Positions 7,894-15,790 of a DNA stretch of 64,000 nucleotides are shown here, in pieces. The notes under the pieces were generated by a model. It made no database searches and was not told where the DNA came from. It saw only the letters and a list, made by a program, of their open reading frames with translations. The translations under genes were made by a program, and so were the position numbers. Every line of letters begins with the position of its first letter. Positions within the stretch are counted from its first letter, which is position 1. Source of the DNA: Micromonospora coerulea (GTDB taxonomy: Bacteria; Actinomycetota; Actinomycetes; Mycobacteriales; Micromonosporaceae); NCBI RefSeq assembly GCF_016598485.1, contig NZ_JAEMUW010000004.1:248001-312000 (forward strand), in the 5' to 3' direction.

Positions 7894-10434
7894 GTGACTC
7901 ACCCCTCGGCCCTGACCCGCCGTGTCCTCGCGGCGCTCGCCGCGGTCGCCCTCACCGCCGCCGGCCTCACCTCCGCCGGCGGGGCCAGCGCCGCCCCCGA
8001 CCACGCCACCCTGGTGAAGGAGGTGCCCTCCACCGCCTCGCCGGACATCATGGACGGCACCGTCGACGCCATCTACGACGCCGGTACGAAGATCATCGCG
8101 GTGGGTGACTTCACCCGGGTGCAGAACCACAACTCCGACGTCGACATCACCCGCAACTACGTCCTCGCCTTCGACAAGTCCACCGGCACGGTGGACACCG
8201 CCTTCGCGCCGACCGTCGACAACGAGGTCTACGCCGTGGTCGCCGGGCCCACCGCCGGCACGGTCTTCATCGCCGGCAAGTTCAACACCGTCAACGGGGT
8301 CACCCGGCGCAAGGTCGCCCTGCTCACCGTCGCCACCGGCGCGGTGGTCACCAGCTTCGCCGGGCCGGCCTTCAACGGGCTGGTCAACGACGTGGCGCTG
8401 GTCGGCGGCCGGCTGCTGGTCGGCGGCATCTTCACCACCGCCGGCAACACCAACCCGCGCGGCGGGCTCGCCTCGCTGAACGCCGGCACCGGCGCCGTGG
8501 ACGGCTACCTCACCACCACGCTCACCGAGCACCACAACTACGACGGGGTCAGCGGGGCCAACGCGGGCGTCGGCGCGAGCAAGCTCGCCGTCTCCCCGGA
8601 CGGCCGGCAGCTCGTGGTGATCGGCAACTTCAAGAAGGCCGACGGGGTGACGCACGACCAGATCGTCAAGCTCGACCTGGCCGCCACCGCGGCCACCGTC
8701 GCCGACTGGAACACCAGCCGCTACACCCCGCGCTGCGCCTGGTGGGCGTTCGACTCGTACCTGCGGGACGTGACGTACGCGCCGGACGGCAGCTACTTCG
8801 TGGTGGTGACCACCGGCGCCCCGAACGCGGGCACACTCTGCGACGCCGCTGCCCGGTGGGAGGCTGCCGCGACCGGCACCGAGCTTCAGCCGACCTGGGC
8901 CGACTACTCCGGCGGGGACACCTTCCTGTCGGTCGGCATCAGCGAGCAGGCGGTCTACGTCGGCGGGCACTTCCGCTGGCTCAACAACAGCTTCGGCGGC
9001 GACTCCGCCCAGGCCGGCGCGGTCGGCCGGCCGAGCATCGCGGCACTGGACCCGCGCAGCGGCCTGCCGCTGTCCTGGAACCCGGGCCGGCACCCGCGCG
9101 GGATCGGCGCGTCGGAGCTGCTGGTCACCCCCAGCGGCATCTGGGTCGGCTCCGACACCTCCTGGATCGGCAACTTCCAGTACCGGCGGGAGCGGATCGC
9201 GTTCTTCCCGCTGACCGGCGGGGCCGCCCCCCACCCGACCACCACCGGGGGCCTGCCCGGCAAGGTGTACCGGGCCGGTGTCCCGGCGCCGACCAACGTG
9301 CTGCACCGGGTGAACGCGGGCGGGGCCCTGGTCGCCTCGGCGGACAGCGGGCCGGACTGGGCGGGCGATGACGACGGCAACCCGAGCCCGTACCACAACG
9401 CCGGCAGCAGCACCGCCGGCTTCGCGCCGGTGGGCAGCGTCGACGCCACCGTGCCGGCGGGTACGCCGGCCGCGCTCTACGCCGACGAGCGATGGGACGG
9501 CGGCGGCGACCCGGAGATGCGCTGGCAGTTCCCGGTGCCGGCCGGCACGGAGGTCCAGGTCCGGCTCTACCTCGCCAACCGGTACGACGGCACCTCGGCC
9601 GCCGGCTCCCGGGTCTTCGACGTGTCGCTCGACGGGACGCTCGTCCTCGACGACCTCGACCTCTCCGGCACCGTCGGGCACAACGTCGGCACCATGCGGT
9701 CGTTCACCATCGTCAGCGACGGGTCGGTCGACATCGACTTCGGGCACGTGGTGGAGAACCCGCTCGTCGACGGCATCGAAATCGTCAAGACCGGGCCGCC
9801 GCCGGCGGGCACCGGCAACGAGGTGGAGGTCCGCCCGTACGACGGGGCCACCACGGTCGGCGCGACCAGCCCGGTGGCCAACCCGGACAACACCGCCTGG
9901 TCCACCGCCCGGGGCGGCTTCTGGGTGGGCGGCACGCTCTTCTACGGGATGAACGGGGCGCTGTGGCGGCGCAGCTTCGACGGCGCCACGTTCGGCACGC
10001 CGACGCTGGTCGACCCGTACCACGACGCGTACTGGGACGCGGTGGAGACCGACTCCGGGCCGGCCGGCCAGACGTACGCCGGGGTGACGACGAACTTCTA
10101 CGCCGAGATCCCGAACGTGAGCGGGATGTTCTACAGCGCCGGCCGGCTCTGGTACACCCTCGCGGGACAGGGTGGCCTCCACTGGCGCTGGTTCAGCCCG
10201 GACAGCGGAGTGGTGGGCGCGGAGAAGTTCACCGCCGCGGGGGTGACCGGTCTCGCCGACGCGGGCGGGATCTTCCTCGCCGGGAACACCCTCTACAAGG
10301 TCAACCGGAGCACCGGTGAGCTCTCCTCGACGGACTGGGCCGGCGGGGCGCCCACCGGGCCGTTCACGGTACGCAGCGGACCGGCCGTGGACGGCACCGA
10401 CTGGCGGGCCAGGGCGCTGTTCGTCGGGCCGTAG
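7894..10434 (+). CDS. Secreted beta-propeller protein with malectin-like domain
   Basis: 846 residues from GTG 7894, which has GGAG six bases upstream; a longer frame from 7804 lacks a ribosome site. A Sec signal peptide is visible (RRVLAALAAVALTAAGLTSAGGASAAPDH, cleavage near AXA). Residues ~40-440 form a propeller of kelch/delta-60-like blades with repeats such as VGDFTRV, IAGKFNTVNGVTRRKVALL and VGGIFTTAGN. Residues ~500-635 match malectin-like folds (YADERWDGG, ANRYDGTSAAGSRVFDVSLDG, DIDFGHVVENPLVDGIEIV), which bind carbohydrate. A C-terminal region with another propeller-like stretch follows (YGMNGALWRRSFDG). It is probably an extracellular glycan-binding or adhesion protein. A perfect hairpin follows the stop. 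Confidence 0.8.
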   Translation: MTHPSALTRRVLAALAAVALTAAGLTSAGGASAAPDHATLVKEVPSTASPDIMDGTVDAIYDAGTKIIAVGDFTRVQNHNSDVDITRNYVLAFDKSTGTVDTAFAPTVDNEVYAVVAGPTAGTVFIAGKFNTVNGVTRRKVALLTVATGAVVTSFAGPAFNGLVNDVALVGGRLLVGGIFTTAGNTNPRGGLASLNAGTGAVDGYLTTTLTEHHNYDGVSGANAGVGASKLAVSPDGRQLVVIGNFKKADGVTHDQIVKLDLAATAATVADWNTSRYTPRCAWWAFDSYLRDVTYAPDGSYFVVVTTGAPNAGTLCDAAARWEAAATGTELQPTWADYSGGDTFLSVGISEQAVYVGGHFRWLNNSFGGDSAQAGAVGRPSIAALDPRSGLPLSWNPGRHPRGIGASELLVTPSGIWVGSDTSWIGNFQYRRERIAFFPLTGGAAPHPTTTGGLPGKVYRAGVPAPTNVLHRVNAGGALVASADSGPDWAGDDDGNPSPYHNAGSSTAGFAPVGSVDATVPAGTPAALYADERWDGGGDPEMRWQFPVPAGTEVQVRLYLANRYDGTSAAGSRVFDVSLDGTLVLDDLDLSGTVGHNVGTMRSFTIVSDGSVDIDFGHVVENPLVDGIEIVKTGPPPAGTGNEVEVRPYDGATTVGATSPVANPDNTAWSTARGGFWVGGTLFYGMNGALWRRSFDGATFGTPTLVDPYHDAYWDAVETDSGPAGQTYAGVTTNFYAEIPNVSGMFYSAGRLWYTLAGQGGLHWRWFSPDSGVVGAEKFTAAGVTGLADAGGIFLAGNTLYKVNRSTGELSSTDWAGGAPTGPFTVRSGPAVDGTDWRARALFVGP

Positions 10435-10452
10435 CGGGTACCCGTGGGGCGT

Positions 10453-10484
10453 CCGGCCCGGTCCCGACCTCGGGACCGGGCCGG
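10453..10484 (+). terminator. Perfect 14-bp hairpin, likely terminator
   Basis: The arm CCGGCCCGGTCCCG (10453-10466) pairs perfectly with 10471-10484 across a 4-nt loop (ACCT). It lies 18 bp after the stop of the propeller gene. There is no T-run, as is usual for actinobacterial terminators. Confidence 0.7.
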
Positions 10485-10503
10485 GCTCATCCCCGCCTTG
10501 CGG

Positions 10504-10523
10504 GTGCCACCGGCCGGTGGCAC
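10504..10523. repeat. Perfect 20-bp palindrome upstream of the VOC gene
   Basis: GTGCCACCGG followed directly by its reverse complement with no spacer, so it is a symmetrical site rather than a good hairpin. It lies 132 bp upstream of the VOC gene start and 20 bp after the terminator hairpin. This suits an operator for a dimeric regulator, but that is inference. Confidence 0.45.
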
Positions 10524-10655
10524 GATCACACCGTCAGCTCGACGTGTGGAGAGGGGGTGCGGTCGATGTCCACCGTGCACAGTCCCGCGCCCCGCCCCGG
10601 TCACCGCTGACGTCACCCACCTCCGCGGGGCGCACCCGTTTCAGGAGGAAGCACC

Positions 10656-11042
10656 GTGAGTGCTCTGATCCACTGCGTCACCGTCGAGTCCGACGACCCG
10701 TACACCCTGGCCACCTGGTGGGCGCAGGTGCTCGACCGCACGCTGCACGACGACGACCACCCGGGTGACCCGGAGGCCGTCCTCGTCGCGCCCGGCGGCC
10801 ACGGCCCGGACCTGCTCTTCGTCGAGGTCGGGGAGCGGCACGGCAAGGGGGCGTTCCACATCGACCTCCAGCCGGCCGACCGGACCCGGGACGCCGAGGT
10901 CGAGCGGGTGCTCGGTCTCGGCGCCGCGCTGGTCGCTGACCGGCGCCGGCCGGACGGCACCGGCTGGGTGGTGCTCGCCGACCCCGAGGGCAACGAGTTC
11001 TGCGTCTGCCGCGGCGCGGCGGAGCGGTCCGCCTCGGCATAG
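10656..11042 (+). CDS. VOC superfamily (glyoxalase-like) protein
   Basis: 128 residues from GTG 10656, with a strong AGGAGG ribosome site at about 10641-10646. Two beta-alpha-beta-beta-beta modules typical of the vicinal oxygen chelate fold are visible. The first starts IHCVTVESDDPYTLATWWAQVLDRTL; the second ends with WVVLADPEGNEFCVC, the classic C-terminal VOC motif with a metal-ligand Glu. The first-module histidine is in LIHCVTV. This subgroup (Glyoxalase_6-like) is common in actinobacteria, with mostly unknown substrates. The gene stands alone, preceded by a palindrome and followed by a shared terminator. Confidence 0.85.
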   Translation: MSALIHCVTVESDDPYTLATWWAQVLDRTLHDDDHPGDPEAVLVAPGGHGPDLLFVEVGERHGKGAFHIDLQPADRTRDAEVERVLGLGAALVADRRRPDGTGWVVLADPEGNEFCVCRGAAERSASA

Positions 11043-11054
11043 CCGCCGGTACGC

Positions 11055-11091
11055 CAACGGGCCCCCGCCGCCGCGCGGAGGGGGCCCGTTG
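11055..11091. terminator. Bidirectional terminator between convergent genes
   Basis: The 12-bp arm CAACGGGCCCCC (11055-11066) pairs perfectly with 11080-11091 around a 13-nt loop. It lies between two convergent genes ending at 11042 and 11110, so it can serve both. Confidence 0.75.
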
Positions 11092-11109
11092 CGCAGGTGC
11101 GGAGGGCGG

Positions 11110-12069
11110 TCAGCCCTTCTGCTCGATCTGCCCGCGCATCGTGACGAACTGGGCCTTCAGGTCCTTAACCGACTTGAAGTAGATGATGATCACGCCGAGG
11201 CTGCCGCGGTCGGCCCAGACGCAGACCCCCACCGGGACGTCGTCGGCCTTGCCGTCGCCGCACTTGGCGTCGCCGCCGAGCGGCCCGGCGTCGACCGTGC
11301 TGAAGGTGGTCACCCCGAGCTCGGTGGAGAGGTCCTTGGTGGCGTTGTCCAGTTCCTTCTTCGGGTCGGCCATGACACCCGAAGCGCCGGCGATCATGAC
11401 CAGGTCCTTCTTCGCCGGGTTGCCGTAGAAGCCGCCGACGGTGCTGGTCGCGTCCGGGACGTCCTTTCTCATCTCCGCGACCATCTCCTCGGCGGCGGAC
11501 TGCAGCTGCGGCTCGGTCACCTTGGGCCGCCCGGCCAGCGTCGTGGGCGCGACCACGCGGGTCTTGGTGGCGTCCACCACGTCGCCGACCTTGTCCTTGG
11601 CGGTGAAGAGGAGCACCGCGCCGCCACCCAGGCAGAGCACCACCACGACGGCGAGGGTGATCAGCAGGATCCGGCCGACGTTCGACTTCTTCGGCGGCGG
11701 GCCGGCCGGAGCGCCGTAGGACGGCTGGCCGCTCTCCAGGTAGGAGCCACCCGGCTGCTCTGCCGGGTAGCCGCCGTACTGCGGGCTGGGCTGCTGCGGC
11801 GGCGGGTAGTCCCCGCCGTACTGCGGGCCGGGCTGCTGGGGCGGGTAGCCGCCACCGTACTGCGGGCCGGGCTGCTGGGGCGGGTAGCCGCCACCGTCGT
11901 GCTGCGGTCCGGACTGCTGCGGTGGGTAGCCGCCACCGTACTGCGGTCCGGGCTGCTGGGGCGGGTAGCTGCCGCCGTACTGCGGTCCGGGCTGCTGCGA
12001 CGGGTAGCCGCCCGGCTGCTGCGGCGGCGGGTAGGAACCGGGATAAGGATTGGACGGCGGCTGGGACAT
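11110..12069 (-). CDS. Membrane-anchored protein with Gln/Pro/Gly/Tyr repeat N-terminus
   Basis: 319 residues from ATG 12069 (MSQPPSNPYPGSY), with GGAG at ribosome-site distance. The first ~120 residues are low-complexity repeats of the type GGYPPQQPGPQY encoded by a tandem DNA repeat. They are followed by a single transmembrane helix (ILLITLAVVVVLCLGGGAVLLF, about 130-152). The C-terminal ~165 residues form an extracytoplasmic domain with two cysteines (AKCGDGKADD, VGVCVWADR) that could form a disulphide. The family of such N-in/C-out proteins is widespread in actinobacteria, with no assigned function. It resembles in plan, but not in domain sequence, the proteins at 17347 and 18922. Confidence 0.75.
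   Translation of the reverse strand: MSQPPSNPYPGSYPPPQQPGGYPSQQPGPQYGGSYPPQQPGPQYGGGYPPQQSGPQHDGGGYPPQQPGPQYGGGYPPQQPGPQYGGDYPPPQQPSPQYGGYPAEQPGGSYLESGQPSYGAPAGPPPKKSNVGRILLITLAVVVVLCLGGGAVLLFTAKDKVGDVVDATKTRVVAPTTLAGRPKVTEPQLQSAAEEMVAEMRKDVPDATSTVGGFYGNPAKKDLVMIAGASGVMADPKKELDNATKDLSTELGVTTFSTVDAGPLGGDAKCGDGKADDVPVGVCVWADRGSLGVIIIYFKSVKDLKAQFVTMRGQIEQKG
11770..12020. repeat. Coding tandem repeat, about 39-45 bp period
   Basis: Roughly six imperfect copies; the clearest unit is 11821-11859 and is repeated at 11860-11898. It encodes the Pro/Gln/Gly/Tyr repeats of the membrane protein and keeps frame in every copy. Copy number is probably variable between strains. Confidence 0.8.
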
Positions 12070-12154
12070 GGTCAGCTCCAGGTGAAGATCTCGACGCATG
12101 ATCGTAGCCAGGCCCAGTCGACCCTTGCTCTCCGCCTGCCGTCAAGGTGACGAA

Positions 12155-12185
12155 ACCGCCGCCCGGTCGTGACCGGGCGGGCGGT
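12155..12185. terminator. GC-rich hairpin
   Basis: ACCGCC-GCCCGGTC pairs with GACCGGGC-GGGCGGT across a 2-nt centre with one bulge. It lies between the fadB terminator and the start of the minus-strand repeat protein. Its role is uncertain; it could be a regulatory structure or a secondary terminator. Confidence 0.45.
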
Positions 12186-12282
12186 CGGCGGCCTCATCGG
12201 GCCGGATCGGCGGGGCCGCCACCTGGCCAGGTCCGCCGCCGTCCGCCGGGCGTTGCGGGTCGGCCCACCTGGCCGGGAAAGA

Positions 12283-12332
12283 CGATCGCGGTGGCCGGTC
12301 CGTCCGGGAGGGACGGCCGGCCACCGCGATCG
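12283..12332 (-). terminator. 22-bp stem hairpin downstream of fadB
   Basis: CGATCGCGGTGGCCGG, a bulged T, then CCGTCC form the left arm. They pair with GGACGG and CCGGCCACCGCGATCG (12311-12332) around a 5-nt loop. It lies 75 bp after the fadB stop and is the strongest hairpin in the region, so it is the likely end of the fadA-fadB transcript. Confidence 0.75.
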
Positions 12333-12406
12333 CGGGGGAGCGGGGGACGGGTCAGGCTGACGGATCCAGGTGGCGGCGCGGCGTCAGACGCGCCGAGCTG
12401 GAGATG

Positions 12407-14473
12407 TCACCGCAGGCTGGCGACCCCGCGGGGCAGGAACCGCTGGCCGGCGACCCGCTCGGAGGTGCCCGTCCGGTCCAGGTACGGCGTGACGCCGCCC
12501 AGGTGGAACGGCCAGCCGGCACCGAGGATCATGCACAGGTCGATGTCCTGCGCCTCGGCGACGACGCCCTCGTCGAGCATCAGCCGGATCTCCTGCGCCA
12601 GCGCGTCGAGCGCGTTCTGGCGGACCTGCTCCTCGGTGAGCGGCTGGTCGCCGACCACGAGCAGCTTGGCGACCTCGTCGTTGATCTGGTCGTCGGCCAC
12701 GATCGGCTGGCCGGAGTCGGCGATCCGCTTGAGGTTCTCGCTGACCGCGAACCGGTCCGGGAAGGCGGCGTGCAGGGTGCCGCCCACGTGGTAGGCCACG
12801 GCCGGCCCGACCAGCTGGAGCAGGGCCAGCGGACGCATCGGCAGGCCCAGCGGGTCCAGCGCGCGGTTCGCCACCTCCAGCGGGGTGCCCTGGTCGACCG
12901 CCGCGAAGACGGTGCCGAGGAAGCGGGTGAGCAGCCGGTTGACCACGAACGCCGGGGCGTCGGAGACCAGCACCGAGGACTTCTTCAGCTGCTTGCCCAC
13001 CGCGAACGCGGTGGCCAGGGTGGCGTCGTCGGTCCGCTCGCCGCGGACGATCTCCAGCAGCGGCATCATCGCCACCGGGTTGAAGAAGTGGAAGCCGACC
13101 ACCCGCTCCGGGTGCTCCAGCTCCGCGGCCATCTCGGTCACCGACAGGCTGGACGTGTTGGTCGCCAGCACCGCCTCCGGCTTGACGATCTTCTCCAGCT
13201 GGGCCCAGACCTGCTTCTTGACGCTCAGGTCCTCGAAGACCGCCTCGATGACGAAGTCGGCGTCGGCGAAGACGGACGTGTCGACCGAGCCGCTGACCAG
13301 GCCGTACAGCCTGGCGGCGGTGCCCTTGTCCATCCGGCCCTTGCTGACGGCCTTCTCGATCTGGGTGTGCACGTAGCCGACACCCTTGTCCACCCGGGAC
13401 TGGTCCAGGTCCGTCATCACGACCGGCACCTGGAGGCGGCGGGCGAAGAGCAGCGCGAGCTGGCTGGCCATCAGGCCGGCGCCGACGATGCCCACCTTGG
13501 TGACCGGCCGGGCCAGGCCCTTGTCCGGCGCGCCGGCCGGCCGCTTGGCCCGCCGCTGCACCAGGTCGAAGGCGTACAGGCCGCTGCGCAGCTCCTCCGA
13601 GAAGACCAGATCCGCCAGGGCCTCGTCCTCGGCGGCGGTGCCGGTGGCGAAGTCGGCGTCCTTCGCGGTCTCCAGCAGGTCCAGCGCCTTGTACGCGGCC
13701 GGGACCGCGCCGTGCAGCCGCTGGTCGAGGGTCTGCCGGGCGAAGTAGAGCACGCCCGCCCACATGTCCTTGTCGACCTCGGGCCGGGTCACGGTGACCT
13801 CGCCCCGGACCACGCCGGCGGCCCACTCCAGCGACCGCTCCAGGAAGTCCGCCGGCTCCAGCAGCACGTCCGCGATGCCCATCTCGGTGGCCTGCTTCGG
13901 CTTGAGCATCTTGTTCTGCATCAGCGGGTTCTGGATGATCACCTGGGTGGCGGCGGGGATGCCGATCAGGTTCGGCAGCAGCTGGGTGCCGCCCCAGCCG
14001 GGGACCAGGCCGAGCGAGACCTCGGGCAGCGCCAGCGCCGCCGCGCCGCCGGAGAGCGTCCGGTAGTGGCAGTGCAGGGCCAGCTCCAGGCCGCCGCCCA
14101 TCGCCGCGCCGTTGACGAAGGCGAAGGTCGGGATCCGGCTGTCCTTGAGCCGGGCGAAGACCCGGTGGCCGAGCCGGCCGATCTCCAGGGCCTGCGCGCG
14201 GTCCGCGAGGGCCGGCAGGCCGACGATGTCGGCGCCGACGCAGAAGATGTACGGCTTGCCGGTGACCGCGATGAACGCCGGGTCCGCGGCCAGCGCGGCG
14301 GTGATCGCCTCGTCCAGGCTGGTCAGGCCGGCCGGGCCGAAGGTGTTCGGCTTGGTGTGGTCGAAGCCGTTGTCCAGGGTGATCAGGGCGGCCGGCTTGT
14401 CCAGGCCCGGCACCTGCACCGAACGCAGCAGCGCCTTGGTGACGACCTCGTTCGGGGCGGAGAGCGCGCTCAC
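12407..14473 (-). CDS. fadB: Fatty acid oxidation multifunctional protein (enoyl-CoA hydratase / 3-hydroxyacyl-CoA dehydrogenase)
   Basis: 688 residues from GTG 14473, whose first bases overlap the thiolase stop (GTGA). Residues ~1-300 are a crotonase domain (AVTGKPYIFCVGADIVG, FVNGAAMGGGLELALHCHY with the oxyanion-hole glycines). From ~324 a 3-hydroxyacyl-CoA dehydrogenase NAD-binding domain begins (KVGIVGAGLMASQLALLFARR, acidic TDLD after the Rossmann strand), with the signature HFFNPVAMMPLLEIVRG. C-terminal 3HCDH domains follow (DAPAFVVNRLLTRF). Together with the thiolase it catalyses the last three steps of beta-oxidation. The long upstream open frame to 15046 is the antisense-free shadow of the thiolase gene and is rejected. 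Confidence 0.95.
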   Translation of the reverse strand: MSALSAPNEVVTKALLRSVQVPGLDKPAALITLDNGFDHTKPNTFGPAGLTSLDEAITAALAADPAFIAVTGKPYIFCVGADIVGLPALADRAQALEIGRLGHRVFARLKDSRIPTFAFVNGAAMGGGLELALHCHYRTLSGGAAALALPEVSLGLVPGWGGTQLLPNLIGIPAATQVIIQNPLMQNKMLKPKQATEMGIADVLLEPADFLERSLEWAAGVVRGEVTVTRPEVDKDMWAGVLYFARQTLDQRLHGAVPAAYKALDLLETAKDADFATGTAAEDEALADLVFSEELRSGLYAFDLVQRRAKRPAGAPDKGLARPVTKVGIVGAGLMASQLALLFARRLQVPVVMTDLDQSRVDKGVGYVHTQIEKAVSKGRMDKGTAARLYGLVSGSVDTSVFADADFVIEAVFEDLSVKKQVWAQLEKIVKPEAVLATNTSSLSVTEMAAELEHPERVVGFHFFNPVAMMPLLEIVRGERTDDATLATAFAVGKQLKKSSVLVSDAPAFVVNRLLTRFLGTVFAAVDQGTPLEVANRALDPLGLPMRPLALLQLVGPAVAYHVGGTLHAAFPDRFAVSENLKRIADSGQPIVADDQINDEVAKLLVVGDQPLTEEQVRQNALDALAQEIRLMLDEGVVAEAQDIDLCMILGAGWPFHLGGVTPYLDRTGTSERVAGQRFLPRGVASLR

Positions 14474-15663
14474 TTGTTTCCCTCCCAGTGCGGGTTCTCC
14501 CAGATCACGGTGCCGCCCATGCCGATGCCGATGCACATGGCGGTGAGGCCGTAGCGGACCTCGGGGTGCTCGGCGAACTGCCGGGCGAGTTGGGTCATCA
14601 GCCGGACGCCGGAGGAGGCGAGCGGGTGACCGATGGCGATCGCACCGCCCCACGGGTTGACCCGCGGGTCGTCGTCGGCGATGCCGAAGTGGTCGAGGAA
14701 GGCCAGGACCTGCACCGCGAACGCCTCGTTCAGCTCGAACAGGCCGATGTCGTCGATGGTCAGGCCGGCGATGCGCAGCGCCTTCTCGGTGGACGGGATC
14801 GGGCCGACGCCCATCACCTCGGGCTCGACGCCGACGAAGCCGAACGACACCAGCCGCATGGCGACCGGCAGGCCCAGTTCGCGGGCGACGTCCTCGGAGG
14901 CGAGCAGGCTCGCCGTGGCGCCGTCGTTCAGGCCGGCCGCGTTGCCGGCGGTGACCTTGCCGTGCGGGCGGAACGGGGTCTTCAGCGTGGCCAGCTTCTC
15001 CAGCGAGGTCTCCCGGGGAGCCTCGTCGGTGGTGGCCAGACCCCAACCACCCTCGGCGTCCCGGATCGCGACCGGCACCAGGTCGTCCTGGAGCTTGCCG
15101 TTGGCGTACGCCTTGGCGGTCTTCTGCTGCGAGGCGAGCGCGAAGGAGTCGGTCCGCTCCTTGGTGATGTGCGGGACCCGGTCGTGCAGGTTCTCCGCCG
15201 TCGCGCCCATGACCAGGGCGGACGGGTCGACCAGCTTCTCCGCGATGATCCGCGGGTTCGGGTCGACGCCCTCACCCATCGGGTGGCGGCCCATGTGCTC
15301 GACGCCGCCGGCGATGGCGATGTCGTAGGCGCCCATGGCGATACCGCTGGCGACGGTGGTGACGGCGGTCATCGCGCCGGCGCACATCCGGTCGATCGCG
15401 AAGCCGGGAACCGTCTTGGGCAGGCCGGCCAGCAGGGCGGCGGTGCGACCGATGGTCAGGCCCTGGTCGCCGATCTGGGTGGTGGCGGCGATGGCGACCT
15501 CTTCGACCCGCTCCGGCGGCAGCTGCGGGTTACGGCGCAGCAGTTCGCGGATGCAGCGGATCACCAGGTCGTCGGCGCGGGTGTTGGCGTACATGCCACC
15601 CGCCTTGCCGAACGGGGTACGGACGCCGTCGACGAAGACGACATCGCGAACTTCACGGGGCAC
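14470..15663 (-). CDS. fadA: Acetyl-CoA C-acyltransferase (thiolase)
   Basis: 397 residues from GTG 15663 with AGGAGG seven bases upstream. Thiolase catalytic residues are all visible: nucleophilic Cys in IDRMCAGAMTAV near residue 93, His in GGAIAIGHPLASSGVR near 353, and second Cys in TAMCIGIGMGGTVIW near 383. NEAFAVQ, another thiolase motif, is present. It is the first gene of a two-gene operon with the hydratase/dehydrogenase and should release acetyl-CoA in beta-oxidation. Promoter elements are not obvious in the 127 bp upstream, which also contain the RNase D terminator. Confidence 0.95.
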   Translation of the reverse strand: MPREVRDVVFVDGVRTPFGKAGGMYANTRADDLVIRCIRELLRRNPQLPPERVEEVAIAATTQIGDQGLTIGRTAALLAGLPKTVPGFAIDRMCAGAMTAVTTVASGIAMGAYDIAIAGGVEHMGRHPMGEGVDPNPRIIAEKLVDPSALVMGATAENLHDRVPHITKERTDSFALASQQKTAKAYANGKLQDDLVPVAIRDAEGGWGLATTDEAPRETSLEKLATLKTPFRPHGKVTAGNAAGLNDGATASLLASEDVARELGLPVAMRLVSFGFVGVEPEVMGVGPIPSTEKALRIAGLTIDDIGLFELNEAFAVQVLAFLDHFGIADDDPRVNPWGGAIAIGHPLASSGVRLMTQLARQFAEHPEVRYGLTAMCIGIGMGGTVIWENPHWEGNK

Positions 15664-15737
15664 TTGAGCCTCCTAGCCGGCACTGGCATTTCCCTCGGAT
15701 GCTACTCGCCAGTAACCAACCCCGACAGCACCACCCG

Positions 15738-15790
15738 TGTGGCCCACCCCACACCCCCGCCCACCCATGACGGGGTGGACGGGGGTGGGG
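15738..15790 (-). terminator. Imperfect C-rich/G-rich hairpin after RNase D
   Basis: CCCCAC-ACCCCCGCCCACCC pairs imperfectly with GGGGTGGACGGGGGTGGGG across ATGAC. It sits immediately after the RNase D stop, before the thiolase start. It could terminate RNase D transcription. Confidence 0.5.

Larger units (their letters stand above)
12070..12406. other. 337-bp intergenic region with two hairpins
   Basis: No coding sequence was recognised. It holds two strong hairpins (12155-12185 and 12283-12332) and the upstream region of the repeat protein. The rest is plain GC-rich sequence. Confidence 0.6.

Noticed and set aside
7399-10182. 927-codon minus-strand frame
   Set aside because: Composition is a Gly/Arg/Val-rich shadow of the kinase and propeller genes; it has no domain and no ribosome site.
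11770-12020. Regularly spaced repeats, considered as CRISPR-like
   Set aside because: The repeats are contiguous without unique spacers, keep reading frame and encode protein repeats.
12404-14554. 716-codon plus-strand frame opposite fadB
   Set aside because: Antisense shadow of a well-supported fadB gene; high-GC codon bias keeps the antisense frame open.
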